A DNA stretch of 64,000 nucleotides from NCBI GenBank assembly GCA_947044405.1, contig CAMRHE010000054.1:5843501-5907500 (forward strand). Direction: 5' to 3'. The stretch is from Leptodactylus fallax (taxonomy: Eukaryota > Chordata > Amphibia > Anura > Leptodactylidae). The stretch's first letter is position 1. Every line of letters begins with the position of its first letter. Below, one piece after another: positions 12,736 to 24,880 of this stretch. The notes under the pieces are model-generated. The model was not told where the DNA came from, searched no databases, and worked only from the letters and a program-made list of their open reading frames with translations. The translations under genes were made by a program, and so were the position numbers.

Positions 12736-12805
12736 TATTGACCATTGGCCTGTTTTTGACTCAACATTTATCAGCTCATCCAGAAGTGCCTGATACCCGT
12801 TACCC

Positions 12806-13215
12806 ATAGCAACATTAAACTGGGGGCAACTGAAGGAGGACATTAAACTGTGGGGGGTAACTGGAGGGGGACATGTCTGCCTCTAGTTGCCCCCAGTTTA
12901 ATGTCCCCCTCCAACTACCCCCACTGTTTAATGTCACCCTCCAGCTGCCCCAGTTTAATGCCCCCCTCTAGTTTCAGCCAGTTTAAACTGGAGCACAAGG
13001 AGAGGGACTTAATACTGTGGGGCAATTGGAGGGGAACATAATAATGTGGGGGCATATAATGTTAGGGTGACTGTAGGAGCATTATACTGTGTGGGGGCGC
13101 ATGGAAAAATGGATGGGAATGGGCGGAGTCAACGTAGAAGTGGGTGGAGCTAAATTTGCTGCAGCGCGCATATTTTGTCCCTCTTTCTGTCCTGTGAAAG
13201 TTGGGAGGTATGGCG
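12806..13215. repeat. Repeat family E, short minisatellite copy
   Basis: It contains a few units of cattaaactg-ggggcaactg type in both orientations, then a unique tail (caacgtagaagtgggtgg, cgcgcatattttgtccctct, cctgtgaaagttggg). The same tail occurs at about 39600-39775 after a far longer array. It lies inside the left LTR-like block of the gypsy relic. Confidence 0.6.
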
Positions 13216-13734
13216 TTACCTACACCAGAGCCTGTTCTTAACACTGTTTTGCCTGATCATTTGATTCTGCACACAGGTGTCTCTCTGGTAACTGTCAAGC
13301 TGCCACTCTAAGATGAAGCGACTTCATAGTCACCCAGCAATGAATTCCAGATCCCTTACAGAGGTTAAAGGGTGAAACTACTTAGACAAGCCCTTAAGAA
13401 TGCAGTTTATAAAACATTATTTTGTGCTAATGTGAACTTGCACCAACCAGCATATTTCTGGTGTATATAGAGATACACTGCTATTCACAGACTAATTTGT
13501 GATGTTTTGAACCAGTTTTTTGGATTGTGTTGCATCTCTACACAAGAAACCTATAATGATCACACCATCTATGTGACTGTAGCTGTATAAACTGAATGCA
13601 CCTTGATTTGTATACCATCTTTAACTTCTTTACTTTGTGGAGTCTCAATTTACATCTATATCTTGGCCTATATCTCATTGTAACACCTAGTCTGAGTTGC
13701 CTACCTATATTATACATACACATTAGATTGGTTA

Positions 13735-13738
13735 TCAA

Positions 13739-13779
<41 letters not shown>

Positions 13780-13782
13780 ATT
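13735..13782. repeat. (TA)n(CA)n microsatellite
   Basis: A TA run of about 7 dinucleotides passes directly into about 13 CA dinucleotides, followed by a T run. Confidence 0.95.
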
Positions 13783-15116
13783 TTTTTTCCACAGCATTTT
13801 TTAGCTGTGTTTTGCTACCTAGCACCTTAGCCCAAAATACAGTTTGACCTTCCTGCACACTTATTTCCTTCAGATAGATCTTAAGTGACTTTTATCATAT
13901 CTCTGCTGTTTGGAGGAGATTTGAACTGGATTAACATCATGCGGTTATATAATGATCCAGTAACCACATTTAGTGTTTTCACACCACTTTCATGCTGTTT
14001 TTCCTGAATCTGGACAAGTATCTTCTGCTGCTTCTGCAAGCCAGCATGCTATATTTAGTTCAGACATTAGCTTCTGAACTGGCTTGGGACAAGATGCCCA
14101 TGTAGTGGCATTTTGAGAAGGCTTGTCTGGCTGCATCAAGTGTGAACTTGCTGGAAGAAACCTGCCTACCACTCTAGATGTCCTGCTCACTTTGGCAATC
14201 TGTATTGATCAGCGTTTCAGGGATTGCCTCAAAGAGATCACTTGTGAAAAAAGTCCATTTTGGTCTCGGTTCTTGAAGTCCCTGAGGAACCCATGCAATT
14301 TGAGCACCTGAAACTGTCTTGGGAGGTACTCTCTTGGTGGCCTCTGTTAATAGAAGATCACTTTCTGAATCTGTCCGATTTACCACAGTACTCCTAGAGC
14401 TCCAAATGGGGGCCTCACAATCAGAAAACATCTCCTTGTAAGTTCTGCTTGATACCATCTACCCTTTGTTCTTGATGTTGCCCCTTTTTTTGCATATACA
14501 CTCCACATATTGATTAGGACTTGATCTAGATTCTCTGGTGTAGACCTTGTTGCAAGTCCAGCTGCCTCACTGAAGCTCTTTTTGCATCGTTGCCCACTGC
14601 TGCTCAGAATTTGACCAATTTACCCTCTTATGTGGCAAATCTTACTCCTCATATGTTGTCACTGTGGCACTCCTGCTGCTGAACAGACTTTTCCCCCTGT
14701 GCCCAGAAGAAAGCTGTTGGAGGCAGTTCTTGATATTGTGCCAGCCTATGTCCCCAGTAACCAGAATAATTCCAAAAACTTTGACTCCAAGAAGGGGGAA
14801 TGGGAGGACATTGGTTCTGTGAGTCTGAACCATGTGATATCAATTATGCTTGCCTGGTATACAGTGTGGAAAAAAGTATTTAGTCAGTCACCAATTGTGC
14901 AAGTTCTCCCACTTAAAAAGATGAGAGAGGCCTGTAATTGTCATCATAGGTAGACCTCAACTATGAGAGACAAAATGAGAAAACAAATCCAGAAAATCAC
15001 ATTGTCTGATTTTTAAAGAATTTATTTGCAAATTATGGTGGAAAATAAGTATTTGGTCAATAACAAAAGTTCATCTCAATACTTTATTATATATATTTTG
15101 TTGACAATGACAGTGG

Positions 15117-15455
15117 TCAATTGTAAGTCTTCACAAGGTTGGCACACACTGTTGCTGGTATGTTGGCCCATTCCTCCATACAGATCTCCTCTAGAGCAGT
15201 GATGTTTTGGGGCTGCCGCTGGGCAACACGGACTTTCAGCTCCCTCCAAAGGTTTTCTATGGGGTTGAGATCTGGAGACTGGCTAGGCCACTCCAGGACC
15301 TTGAAATGCTTCTTACGAAGCCACTCCTTCGTTGCCCTGGCGGTGTGCTTGGGATCATTGTCATGCTGAAAGACCCAGCCACGTTTCATATTCAATGCCC
15401 TTGCTGATGGAAGGAGGTTTGCACTCAAAATCTCACGATACATGGCCTCATTCAT
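15117..15455 (-). pseudogene. Tc1 transposase, C-terminal catalytic part
   Basis: This frame continues the same transposase in another phase. The second Asp is in [18 protein letters not shown], and the Glu of the DD34E triad is in [15 protein letters not shown]. It ends at VKTYN and lacks the usual C-terminal tail (the IANKG.TKY region of relatives), so the 3' end is also truncated. Confidence 0.85.
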
Positions 15456-15472
15456 TCTTTCATGTACATGGA

Positions 15473-16090
15473 TCAGTCATCCTGGTCCTTTTGCAGAGAA
15501 ACAGCCCCAAAGCATGATGATGCCACCCCATGCTTCACAGTAGGTATGGTGTACTTTGGATGCAACTCAGCATTCACTCTCCTCAAAACACGATGAGTTG
15601 TGTTTCTATCAAACAGTTCTACTTTGGTTTCATCTGACCATATGACATTCTCCCAATACTTTTCTGGAACATCCAAATGCTCTATAGCAAACCTCAGATG
15701 GGCCCGGATATGTACTGACTTAAGCAGGGGGACACGTCTGGCACTGCAGGATCTGAGTCCCTGGCGGCGTAGTGTGTTACTGACGGTAGCCTTTGTTACG
15801 TTAGTCCCATCTTTCTGTAGGTCATTCATTAGGTCCCCCCGTGTGGTTCTGGGATTTTTGCTCACCGTTCTTGTGATCATTTTGACCCCACGGGGTGAGA
15901 TCTTGCATGGAGCCCCTGATCGAGGGAGATTATCAGTGGTGTTGTATGTCTTCCATTTTCTAATTATTGCTCCCACAGCTGATTTCTTCACACCAAGCTT
16001 CTTGCCTATTGCAGATTCAGTCTTCCCAGCCTGGTGCAGGTCTACAATTTTGTTTCTGGTGTCCTTCCACAGCTCTTTGGTCTTCACCAT
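15473..16090 (-). pseudogene. Tc1 transposase, N-terminal two thirds, frameshifted
   Basis: The 205-residue frame starts [20 protein letters not shown]. It has a paired-like helix-turn-helix ([19 protein letters not shown]) and the GRPR-like hinge [11 protein letters not shown] second HTH region follows, then the first catalytic Asp in the motif [11 protein letters not shown]. The frame is lost in the GGGS-type glycine region ([10 protein letters not shown]), after which a different frame continues into the next part. In the cut-and-paste mechanism the DNA-binding domain recognises the long terminal repeats. This copy cannot make a full protein, although its DNA-binding part is uninterrupted. 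Confidence 0.85.
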
Positions 16091-17077
16091 AGTGGAGTTT
16101 GGAGTGTGACTGTTTGAGGTTGTGGACAGGTGTCTTTTATACTGATAACAATTTCAAACAGTTGCCATTACTACAAGTAATGAGTGGAGGACAGAGGAGC
16201 CTCTTAAAGAAGAAGTTACAGGTCTGTGAGAGACAGAAATCTTGCTTGTTTGTAGGTGACCAAATATTTATTTTCCACCATAATTTGCAAATAAATTCTT
16301 AAAAAATCAGACAATGTGATTTTCTGGATTTGTTTTCTCATTTTGTCTCTCATAGTTGAGGTCTACCTATGATGTCAGTTACAGGTCTCTGTCATCTTTT
16401 TAAGTGGGAGAACTTGTACAATTGGTGGCTGACTAAATACTTTTTTTTCCCCTCTGTACTATCTCTCCCAGTGGACACAGCCATCAGGTTACCTCTGCTA
16501 CACACTCTGCAGTTCCTACCTCTCCATGCTGCTATGCACTTCCTACTCTGCTTGATGTAACTGGCCCTGGCCATAGGGAAGGTGGACCCTTCCTCCCTGC
16601 AACTTAAAGGACTCACATCTGTGAGCTTTCCCCAGTCATTCCCTGACAACCTGTGTGTATAAAGGTCTGTTTCACTAGCCATACCATGCCCAAGCAATAT
16701 AAGTCCACAACTTTGCTTGCTCCTGTGAGAGTATCTGATGGTTTGTTCTGTATTATGTTAGTTTTCCTGTGTATTGACCATTGGTTTGTTTTTTACTCCG
16801 CACCTGTCTGCTCTTCCTAACCTGCCTGTTACCTGTTATCGAATTTGGCTTGTCCTGACTCCTCATCTGTTTGTCCTGCTGTGCCTTATACCTGTTATCA
16901 AATTTGGTTTGTACTGACAACTTGGCCTGTACGTAACCACGTTTCAGCTATCTTTTGGTGCTGTGCATCGGTGTCTCTATGATCCCTATCTAGCTGCCAT
17001 CTACACTGGCACCACTCCAAGAGGGACCGACCGGGCTGTCTCCCTGCCAAAGTGTTCAGATCACTGTAGGGAGTTAA

Positions 17078-17525
17078 TAATAATAGTCATAATAATAATA
17101 ATAGTCCTTTAATAGTCCCACAGTGGGGAAATTCAGTGTGTTACAGCAGCAAAGATAAGATAAGCAGATACAAATACAAATACAACATGTACAGGAATGT
17201 TCCAAGGTGAGAGGCATTACATTAATAGCAGACAGACAGATAGGAAGTAGCAGGGGGGGGGGGGGATTTAACAGGCAGAGAGATATTTCAGTTCTCTGTA
17301 TGTAATGATCTCCGCTTAGGTCGGTGTTGGTTGTACAGCCTAACCGCGGTGGGGAGGAAAGACTTCCGATAGCGCTCCTTCTCACACCTAGGGTGGAGCA
17401 GTCGGTCACTGACAGTACTGCCCAGCGCAATCACAGTCTCATGCATAGGATGGGAGTTATTCTCCCGCATGGAGCTCACCACGGACAGTATCCTTCTGTC
17501 ACCCACCACCTGCACTGGTGGTGAG
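17078..17525 (-). mobile_element. Non-LTR retrotransposon 3' fragment, copy 1 (ATT tail)
   Basis: Minus-strand peptides SHPMHETVIALGSTVSDRLL, HPRCEKERYRKSFLPTAVRL and YNQHRPKRRSLH resemble the C-terminal end of a fish/frog LINE ORF2. A 3'UTR follows, with tttccccactgtgggactat, then a TAA/ATT-type tail at 17085-17103. It is nearly identical in layout to the copy at 20142. It is 5'-truncated, and the exact clade (Rex/L2-like) is not certain. Confidence 0.65.
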
Positions 17526-19620
17526 TGAATAGTAGGTAAGCTACTTAGATAATGCTTAGGAATGGCCCAACATCAAACACGTAGGGTGGCACAGTGAGTC
17601 CACAACCTGCTGTCCATTAAAACCTGCTTCCACTTTAAGGTGAAGGTTCTTTGAAGGCCAGTAAATTTAATTCTCACAGAATTTTAAAACACAAATTTTT
17701 TAACTTCCCATTGGGCAAAGGAACAATGCTAATCAGAATCAGAAAGAATCTTACCCAAACTATAATTAAATAGTTGGTGAGGTTCAGTTATAGAATGTCA
17801 CTCTATATTAAACCATTGAGATTCCCTTTACAGGAAATAAAAGGCCAAGAACATGAAATACACATCCAGACCACTATTCTTCCTCTACCATAAAACTCAA
17901 GTTCTGCTTCACAGTACTGAATTTGACACTTGGAATATTTGATCAACCAAACAAGCCAAATACATAAAGTTCTTAAAGAACGGTTGAGATTGAGATTGCT
18001 TCCAGAGAACATTTGGAACTTGGTGGAGTATGCTGCAAGTGACTTATATGCTCTACAGGCTTCAGCTCTTCAGTTCCATTTGATGAGCTTGTGTGGCATA
18101 CCACCATGCAGCTAAACTGTTGTTTGTCTTAGATGTTTCCACTTCCCAATAACAGAATTCATAGAAGCAAGGAAAAAATTTGACAAACTGATATTGGAAA
18201 GGTGACATCCTACGGATTGCTCCATTTAGTGGGAACATTCCTGTAATACAATAGGGAAGCTAAAAGTAATGCATTTTGGCAGCTTTCTTTTTTGCCCTCA
18301 GACATAGAGTTCGAGCTGTTGTAAAGAAAGGCTTGAATTCTGCTGGCGGATTTATCCAGCAATGGGGGACCAATTCCAATGATAATTAGACATGAGAATA
18401 CCTTTTTACAGATTTGTCTAATATATTTTACATGAATATTCATCAAAAGTACAGTACATGTTCACGTGTGAAGAAGATCTTGAGAAAGACTAAGGGGGGG
18501 AGGGGGTTATTAGGAACAAGCAAAGCTGCTTGCTATCTTCCCTAGCAATTAATCCGAATACAATTCTTAATGTGAGATTCCTTTTTAAATCTAAAGACAT
18601 AGAAGACCCAGATGTTTTTCTTTTATAAAGTATATGTTTGCCAAGTTCTACAACTAAAGGTGGTGATGACAACTTCTAAATAGAAACCATGAGGAGCATG
18701 AGGGCTGCAGGCCAATTTTTTTAGGAAGGTCCCAAGAACAACACCTTTAACTCTTTTTGTGTTAAGGAACAACTATGAAATATTGGCTGCTGCAAAAGAG
18801 AATGCTTATAATTACCAAAGCTTCTACATGACAACATGTTGCCAGACATTTTTGGCAATCAGAAGTTTAATGGCACACAGTATGTATCAAGAACATTCTC
18901 ACACGTGTTCTAAAGACATTGTAACATTACAGTTCAATAGTGGTAAGTAGTTTTACATGTTGTGTGATAAGATTACATATATTACAAAATATACTTTACT
19001 ATACCTTGTTAAAATCTACTGTACGTACAAGATTTTCAGATACAAGTACAAATGCTAAAATATTTTATATAAAAATGTATATAGTATACAACAATTTACC
19101 ATTTTTATACTTTCATATAAACTACTGTAATTGGTTTCAAAATAATTGCTATCACAAATGGCAAGATCTATCTAGTCCACTATAGAAAATAAATCATTTC
19201 TATTTTGCTCTCACTTGCTACATCTGAAGTTATACATTCCACTGTAAAGAGTTTATTTTCATATTTTATTTTGTATTTTTTACTCATATAATCATATATC
19301 ACATTACCATATCACTATATCATAATATAGCCAGTCCACTGATACAGCAAGGGTATTATATATGTGCAGAATGAAAGCTATGATGGCAATATTGCATATA
19401 CTTTATTAATAAATACCTCTATGATTTTCAAATTAGGCTTCTGCTGTGGTTTAAAAGAAATCATCATAGTAAGGCGCACAATTGGGATATCAGAAATTGA
19501 GTGCAACGGCAGAGAGAGGCTTTGGCTGCTACACTCATCAGAGGATCATGGTAAGGTGAGTATAAGATTTATTATTTTCGGTAAAAGGAACATTATTAGA
19601 GGGCACTTATATACAAAACA
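17526..19620. other. Unassigned intronic sequence
   Basis: It is AT-rich, especially 18950-19350. No coding frame, RNA gene or recognised repeat is seen. Confidence 0.5.
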
Positions 19621-19629
19621 GAAATGATT

Positions 19630-19986
19630 ATTTATAAAGCTGGGGAACTCTTAATTATAAGAGACACTATTATAAGGGGAAGGACTGTTACTGATAAGGG
19701 AGCACTTATTTACAAGGGGGTACTATTACCGATAAGAGGGCATTTATAAGGGCAGACTATTATTACAAGGGACTATTACTGATAAAGGGGAACTTATTTC
19801 TAAGGGTGTACTATTATTTATAAGGAGAAACAGTTACTGATATGGGAGCATTTATTTTTGAACAGGGATTATTATTTATAAGGCCCGAGAAACTATTCTT
19901 TATAAAGGGGGTATATTTATAAGTAGTAAATTTAATATCTAAGGGGGGCTATTTATAAGGGGTAACTATTATTTATAGGTGGGGAC
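19630..19986. repeat. Minisatellite (ttataagggg-actatta type), left part
   Basis: Degenerate units such as 'ttataaggggactattactg' recur every 20-35 bases. The array resumes at 23092-23190 after the hAT insertion, so the two parts were once continuous. Confidence 0.7.
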
Positions 19987-20141
19987 CAGAGGCATAGCTA
20001 GTGGGGGGGGCAGTGGGGGCCCACTCCGGGGCGGGTGCAAGTGCACACAAAAACTTCAACTGTGTCAGCATCTGCAGGACACCGATGCAGTTGAAATACA
20101 TGGTAGATCAGGAAGCAATAGCTTCCAGTTCTACCATACTA

Positions 20142-20181
<40 letters not shown>

Positions 20182-20583
20182 GTCCTTTAATAGTCCCACA
20201 ATGGGGAAATTCAGTGTGTTACAGCAGCAAAGATAAGCAGATACAAATACAAATACAACATGTACAGGAATGTTCCAAGGTAAGAGGCATTACATTGATA
20301 GCCGACAGACAGATAGGAAGTAGCAGAGGAGGGGGGGGGATTTAACAGGGAGAGATATTTCAGTTCTCTGTGTGTAATGATCTCCGCTTAGGTCGGTGTT
20401 GGTTGTACAGCCTAACCGCGGTGGGGAGGAAAGACTTCCGATAGCGCTCCTTCTCACACCTAGGGTGGAGCAGTCGGTCACTGACAGTACTGCCCAGCGC
20501 TATCACGATCTCATGCATGGGATGGGAGTTAACCTGTACATGTAGCAGTGATGGGGTGAGCAGTACCTCCTTCTGCACATAGC
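20142..20583 (-). mobile_element. Non-LTR retrotransposon 3' fragment, copy 2 (inside hAT element)
   Basis: It has the same coding end and 3'UTR as 17078-17525 with few differences, and a longer (AAT)n tail at about 20143-20180. A G run varies in length between the copies. It diverges from copy 1 upstream of SHPMHE, so the two 5' ends differ. Confidence 0.65.
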
Positions 20584-20754
20584 CTGTGTGAATCTTCTAT
20601 TTTCTTGCCAGTGGTACCATGGAATAGGAGGGGTCAAGGTTCCAGGAGGAAAGTAGAAGATGCACACAGGTTGTGTGCTAGAGGAAGTCCCACCCGGAAC
20701 CTTGAACCGCTCTGTAAGTACAATATAACTATACAGAACAACAGAATATGGAAT

Positions 20755-21060
20755 GGTATGTGGGGGAGGGGGACTATAACCTGTGGGGGGTGCAATTAGC
20801 TCACTATTACAGTAAATGTGCCCCCCACAGGTAACAGCATTACTTATGTGTGGGGGGGGGGCTAATAACTGTGGGTGGCACTATTAGGCCACTATTACTG
20901 TAATAGTGCCCCCCATAAGTAACAGCATTAATTTTGTGGGGGAGGGATATATTACCTTTTGGGGGGGTGCTATTACAGCACTATTACAGTAATAGTGCCC
21001 CCCACAAGTGAGGAGGCTATTACCCATGGAGGGGGACACTATTACATTTGGGGTGGCCCT
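20755..21060. repeat. Palindromic tandem block in hAT element
   Basis: Alternating G-rich and C-rich units recur: gtggggggtgc, ctattacagtaa, gtgccccccacaggtaacag. Each G-rich unit can pair with the next C-rich one, giving a series of hairpins. It is non-coding. Confidence 0.6.
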
Positions 21061-21589
21061 GCAACCCAAATCCCGCCCCCCAACCAGCACCACCCTCCAC
21101 ACCCCAACAGGCCGCAGAAAAAATTGTCTTCACTGAAATTGGTCCTTGGTGCGAAAAAGTTTAGGGAATGTTGTAGGCCACAGGCTTGTAGTGGCTTGCA
21201 GCTTACAGGTTCCCTAGCAAAAATTAAGACGTCAGCGTCTTGGTGCAGGCAGGTGCAATGACGCCGCTACATAGTGCCGCCTGAGCTGGGACATAGACGT
21301 GCCTGATACAGCAAGGAGAGTCGGCGGTGGCAAGTTTGAGCTACGGAATCTTAGGCAGTTGAGTATTATTATTGTTTTTCTTTTGTTGGGGATGGGGGAG
21401 GCCTTAAAAATATTAAGGGTCTATATCCATAAGGGATCATTAGGGCAAGCAGAGGTATTATTAATATAAGGGCCATTATTAATATAAGGAGCATTATTAA
21501 TATAAGGGGGGTATTGGGAGGCATTATTTATGGAAAGGTGTAAGAGGATATTGGTCTATACTAATTTAAGATGGGCATTATTGATTTAA

Positions 21590-22037
21590 AGGGGTTGTCC
21601 AGGAATTACAGTAATTGGGCAGTAGGCCAGGGAAGGTTAAATATAAAAAAAAAACAACATACTCACCTGTCTCCAGCGCTCCAATGCCCCCCACCGCTGT
21701 CAAGTAGAACGCCGCCCGCTTGTTCTGGCAGAAGTCCTCGCCATGCGCGACTGCTTAGGCCAATCAGTGGCCTTAGAAGTCACAGAAAAAGGACCCAGGA
21801 CGTCACCAGTGACATATGCAAGTAACGTCCCGGGTCCTTTCCTGTGGCCGCTGAGGACACATGTAGCAAGGACTTGTGTCAGAACAAGCCCCCGGACAAC
21901 GCTGGACATGATAGCAACGGGGGGACACCCAAGCGCCGGGGACTAGAGAGTATGTTTTGTTTTTTGGGGGTTTTTTTATGTTTCACCTTCCCTGGCCCCC
22001 TGCCCCAGTTCTACATTTCCTGGACAACCCATTTAAG
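21590..22037. repeat. Family C repeat with opposed ends, nested in minisatellite
   Basis: It begins aaaggggttgtccaggaatt and ends ttcctggacaacccattt, giving an inverted terminal repeat. The attattaat-type minisatellite continues on both sides. It is GC-rich internally with no coding frame. Confidence 0.6.
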
Positions 22038-23344
22038 GGAGTATACAGGAAAATTATTAATTAGGGGACATTATTAGCTGAGGTACTATTAATTTAAGCA
22101 GGCATACAGTAGTATTGTTTGAGGGGACACAGGGGGCATTATTAATTTAAGGGGTCATACAGGAGTATTATTAAGGGGGCACAGAGGCATTATTGATTTA
22201 AGGAGGCATACAGGATTATTATTAATTGGGGGGCACAGGGGCATTATTAATTGAGGGGCACTATTAATTTAAAGGGTTGTGCTATGATAAATTTTAAAGC
22301 AGGCAGCAGGCGAGCGTTATAATGTACAATCTCTCCTGTACCTGCACTGGGCTGTCTGTTACCATTGCTTGTATACAGAGCGGCTGCAGAAAGATGTCAC
22401 AACGGCGGAACCACAGCAGCCCAACATTATGCATTCTGTATTGTAGAGAGAAGTGATTGGCTGCAGCGGTCTTGTCAACTTGACATCAGTGCTTCATCTG
22501 CTCCTTATACAAATAGTGCAGTGAAGGTGATAGTTGGCCCAGGACAGGGACAGAGGGGAGGAATCAGGTAAGTATCAGTGCATTTTTATTTACAACTCTG
22601 TCCTGCTGTCTGCATTAATATGAACAATCCCTTTAAGGGGCACAAAGGGGCATTGTTACTTACATACATAATGCAGGTATTAATCATTTACAGGGGATTT
22701 TTATATCATGTATTTTATAATAGGGGGTAGCAGCAGGATGGAGACTTTGTGTAGACAAGGAAAATGTGGGTCACGTGTCTGGAAAAGTGAGGAGCCAAAG
22801 ATGTCTGTGTTGCAAACTTTACAGAGAAAAGTTGTGTCTGGAAGAAGTGGTCTAGATGGAGGAGACGATAAATGTGAAAGATTACTGTTAGAGAAATCCC
22901 CTGTAAGTCACAACATTTCCTTGTACTGTATTTACTTCAACTGTATGCGGAGCCTTGTGTACATCCTGTATCTGTCACTCTACGGTCACCGTAAAGTGAT
23001 AATATTGGTATACCCAGGTAAGGGGCCCACTTGGATATATTTGCCCCCCCCCCCCCCGTGCCGAACCCCTAGCTACGCCTCTGGTGGGGACTATTATTTA
23101 TAGGAGGGTACTATTACTTATAAGGGGTAACTATTATTTATAAGGGGACTATTATTTATAAGGGGTAACTATTATTTATAGGTAGAAGTGCCGAGGGACA
23201 GCGCAGGTCAGTATGATAGTATGGTACTTTATATGGATATAATGCAATAGCCTGTTTGTTCACCTGCAGTCCTGCTTTAATAGATAGGATGTTTAAAACT
23301 AGTGAATATTTTTTGCAAATGCATTTAGTAGTGTTATCTTTGCA

Positions 23345-23364
23345 GTACTCTTTTTTTATTATTA

Positions 23365-23396
<32 letters not shown>

Positions 23397-23550
23397 GTTT
23401 ATTTATTTATATAGCACCATTAATTCCATGGTGCTTTACATTTGAGAGTTTACATACAGTACACAAAATATACAAAACAAATATAATACTAACAGTGACC
23501 AACTGGCACAGTGGAATAGAGGGCCCTGCCCGCAAGGGCTTACAATTTAT
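23345..23550 (-). mobile_element. L2-type LINE/SINE 3' tail, minus strand
   Basis: The (TTA)n run at 23360-23397 is followed by tttatatagcaccatt and, further right, gggccctgcccgcaagggct. This is the reverse complement of the kind of tail seen at 1330-1507 (gcagggccct, ctatataaataaa, ATT run). Only the 3' tail remains. Confidence 0.6.
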
Positions 23551-23999
23551 GAACTCTTTTGATATTTACTCATTGTATTATAAATTAAATATGAACTTGG
23601 GTGAGGCAATGGAAGGGAGATTCAGAATGGAATTTGGAGCTTATTTTAGAGGTGGAATACTCCTCAAAATCGTTGCCAAATTCCTCTGTGTGAACTTACA
23701 CTTAAAAAATATATATATCAGCACTATTTGTATTCCTTCAACCCTGATATTATGTCTCATGTGACTGTCCCACTGCTAGGCAACATAAGTTTAACTTGCT
23801 TATAAAATGGTACCTTCTAATAAGAAAATAACAAGCGGGATCTTTTCTGAATTCACATTTGTTATGTTGTAATATGACATGTGTAAAACAATTACAGAAG
23901 GTTTGTCTAGTTATTATATAGCTTACATGTTGCCAGTATTTCATGTTATACTAAATAAAACCATTCAGCAACTGTTCTCTAAGTATAAACTTTCCATGC

Positions 24000-24300
24000 T
24001 GGACTTCCAAATTCCAGCATTATAAAATGGCCACAAACATTGTGACCTTTTTAACTGCATCATTTTTCTTGACTATAACGCCAACATCATTATTCTTCCT
24101 AACAACAAACATCTCATTAGGAAACTATGTGAAATGATGTCCCTCTGTTCTCTGACCTGACCTCCACTGTCACTTAGTTTATGCTATTTCAGGAAAACAT
24201 TGACTGTTTTTGTCCTTTTACAATTAGTCTGCCAATGAAACTATGCAAATAAGAACTATAGCTGGTTACCTTTGACTGCCAAATGGACTTGTACAACCGA
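24000..24300. promoter_or_regulatory. Candidate conserved non-coding block (weak)
   Basis: This repeat-free, moderately complex sequence in intron 3 contains an octamer-like ATGCAAAT (24243-24250). It is listed only because it stands out among repeats; conservation has not been tested. Confidence 0.15.
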
Positions 24301-24654
24301 CAAGGCAATGAAGCGCCTACTCCATACTTAAGACAATAAGATGCAACAATGCTGAAAGAAGAACCCTGCACTCAGGTTAATAGTTTGAGCTTGTAGTTGT
24401 CCACAGATAATAGACATCACACCAAAAACATTGACACATTTACACCTACAGTATGACAATATATTAATTTACTCAGACCAGAATTTTAAAAATATCTCTA
24501 AACAAATAAAAAATAGTGTGAGTGATAGCTATTCTCAACACATTTCTACTTCACATTTTATATGTGAAAGTTTTTTCTCCATTATACAAATAAAAAATAT
24601 AGAAACATACTTGGGCAGATTTATTATTACATTTGTGCTTGAATTGCAGTGTGT

Positions 24655-24880
24655 TTTAGGCTAAAGCCCCATGTTGCATAAACGCAGCATTTTTTGTTGC
24701 AGATTTTGTGGTGGTTTTTGGAGCCAAAGTCAGGAGTGGATTTATCAGAAGGGAATCGTCAAAACACTTCTTTTATATTTTCCTTTCCTTTTCAAGCCAC
24801 TCCTGACTTTGGCTCAAAGAAACACAGCAAAATCTGCAACAAACAATGCTGTGTTTCCACAACGTGAGTCCTTAGCCTTA
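24655..24880. mobile_element. Family B palindromic MITE
   Basis: It has the ends taggctaaagcccc and gagtccttagcct, with internal mirrored arms (aaagtcaggagtgg / ccactcctgactttgg; ttgcagattttg / caaaatctgcaa). This is the cleanest hairpin copy of the family in the window. Confidence 0.75.

Larger units (their letters stand above)
14862..16456 (-). mobile_element. Tc1-like transposon with about 200-bp terminal inverted repeats
   Basis: The 1595-bp element is flanked by TA (14860-14861 and 16457-16458). The outer ends read CAGTGTGG on the left and (minus strand) CAGAGGGG on the right. The inverted repeats extend about 200 bp; for example ccagaaaatcacattgtctg is mirrored by cagacaatgtgattttctgg. 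The minus strand encodes a Tc1 transposase (next entries). It is inserted in the gypsy relic. Confidence 0.88.
12080..17075 (+). mobile_element. Decayed Ty3/gypsy-type LTR element, with nested insertions
   Basis: Two related direct blocks flank the region: 12080-13380 (interrupted) and 16459-17075. Both contain 'ttcctacctctccatgc', a TATA-like gtgtataaaggtctg (12276 and 16658), and a later 'attgaccattgg' segment, as expected of two LTRs. Between them, plus-strand fragments near 14100-14320 read LSGCIKCELAGRNLP, TTLDVLLTLAICIDQRFRDC and PEEPMQFEHLKLS. These fit a gypsy gag just before its zinc knuckle. Most of pol is missing. Insertions inside are a LINE fragment (12373-12735), a minisatellite-bearing repeat (12806-13215) and a Tc1 element (14862-16456). 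LTR boundaries are approximate. Confidence 0.55.
19987..23083. mobile_element. Non-autonomous hAT element, 3.1 kb
   Basis: The termini are CAGAGGCATAGCTAG on the left and CTAGCTACGCCTCTG on the right, a near-perfect inverted repeat. The element is flanked by a perfect 8-bp duplication GTGGGGAC (19979-19986 and 23084-23091), diagnostic of the hAT superfamily. It contains no transposase that I recognise. Inside are a LINE fragment (20142-20583), a palindromic tandem block (20755-21060), minisatellite sequence of the type attattaatttaagggg (about 21400-21590 and 22040-22270) and family C repeats (21590-22037 and about 22270-22636). A small open frame 22708-23103 has no recognisable domain. Confidence 0.85.

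Noticed and set aside
20001..20345. 114-residue frame with a poly-Asn run
   Set aside because: The Asn run is the (AAT)n tail of an antisense LINE fragment, not protein coding.
22708..23103. 131-residue open frame as a novel gene
   Set aside because: It lies wholly within the hAT element and ends in a homopolymer and the terminal repeat. No domain is recognisable, and it is likely chance.
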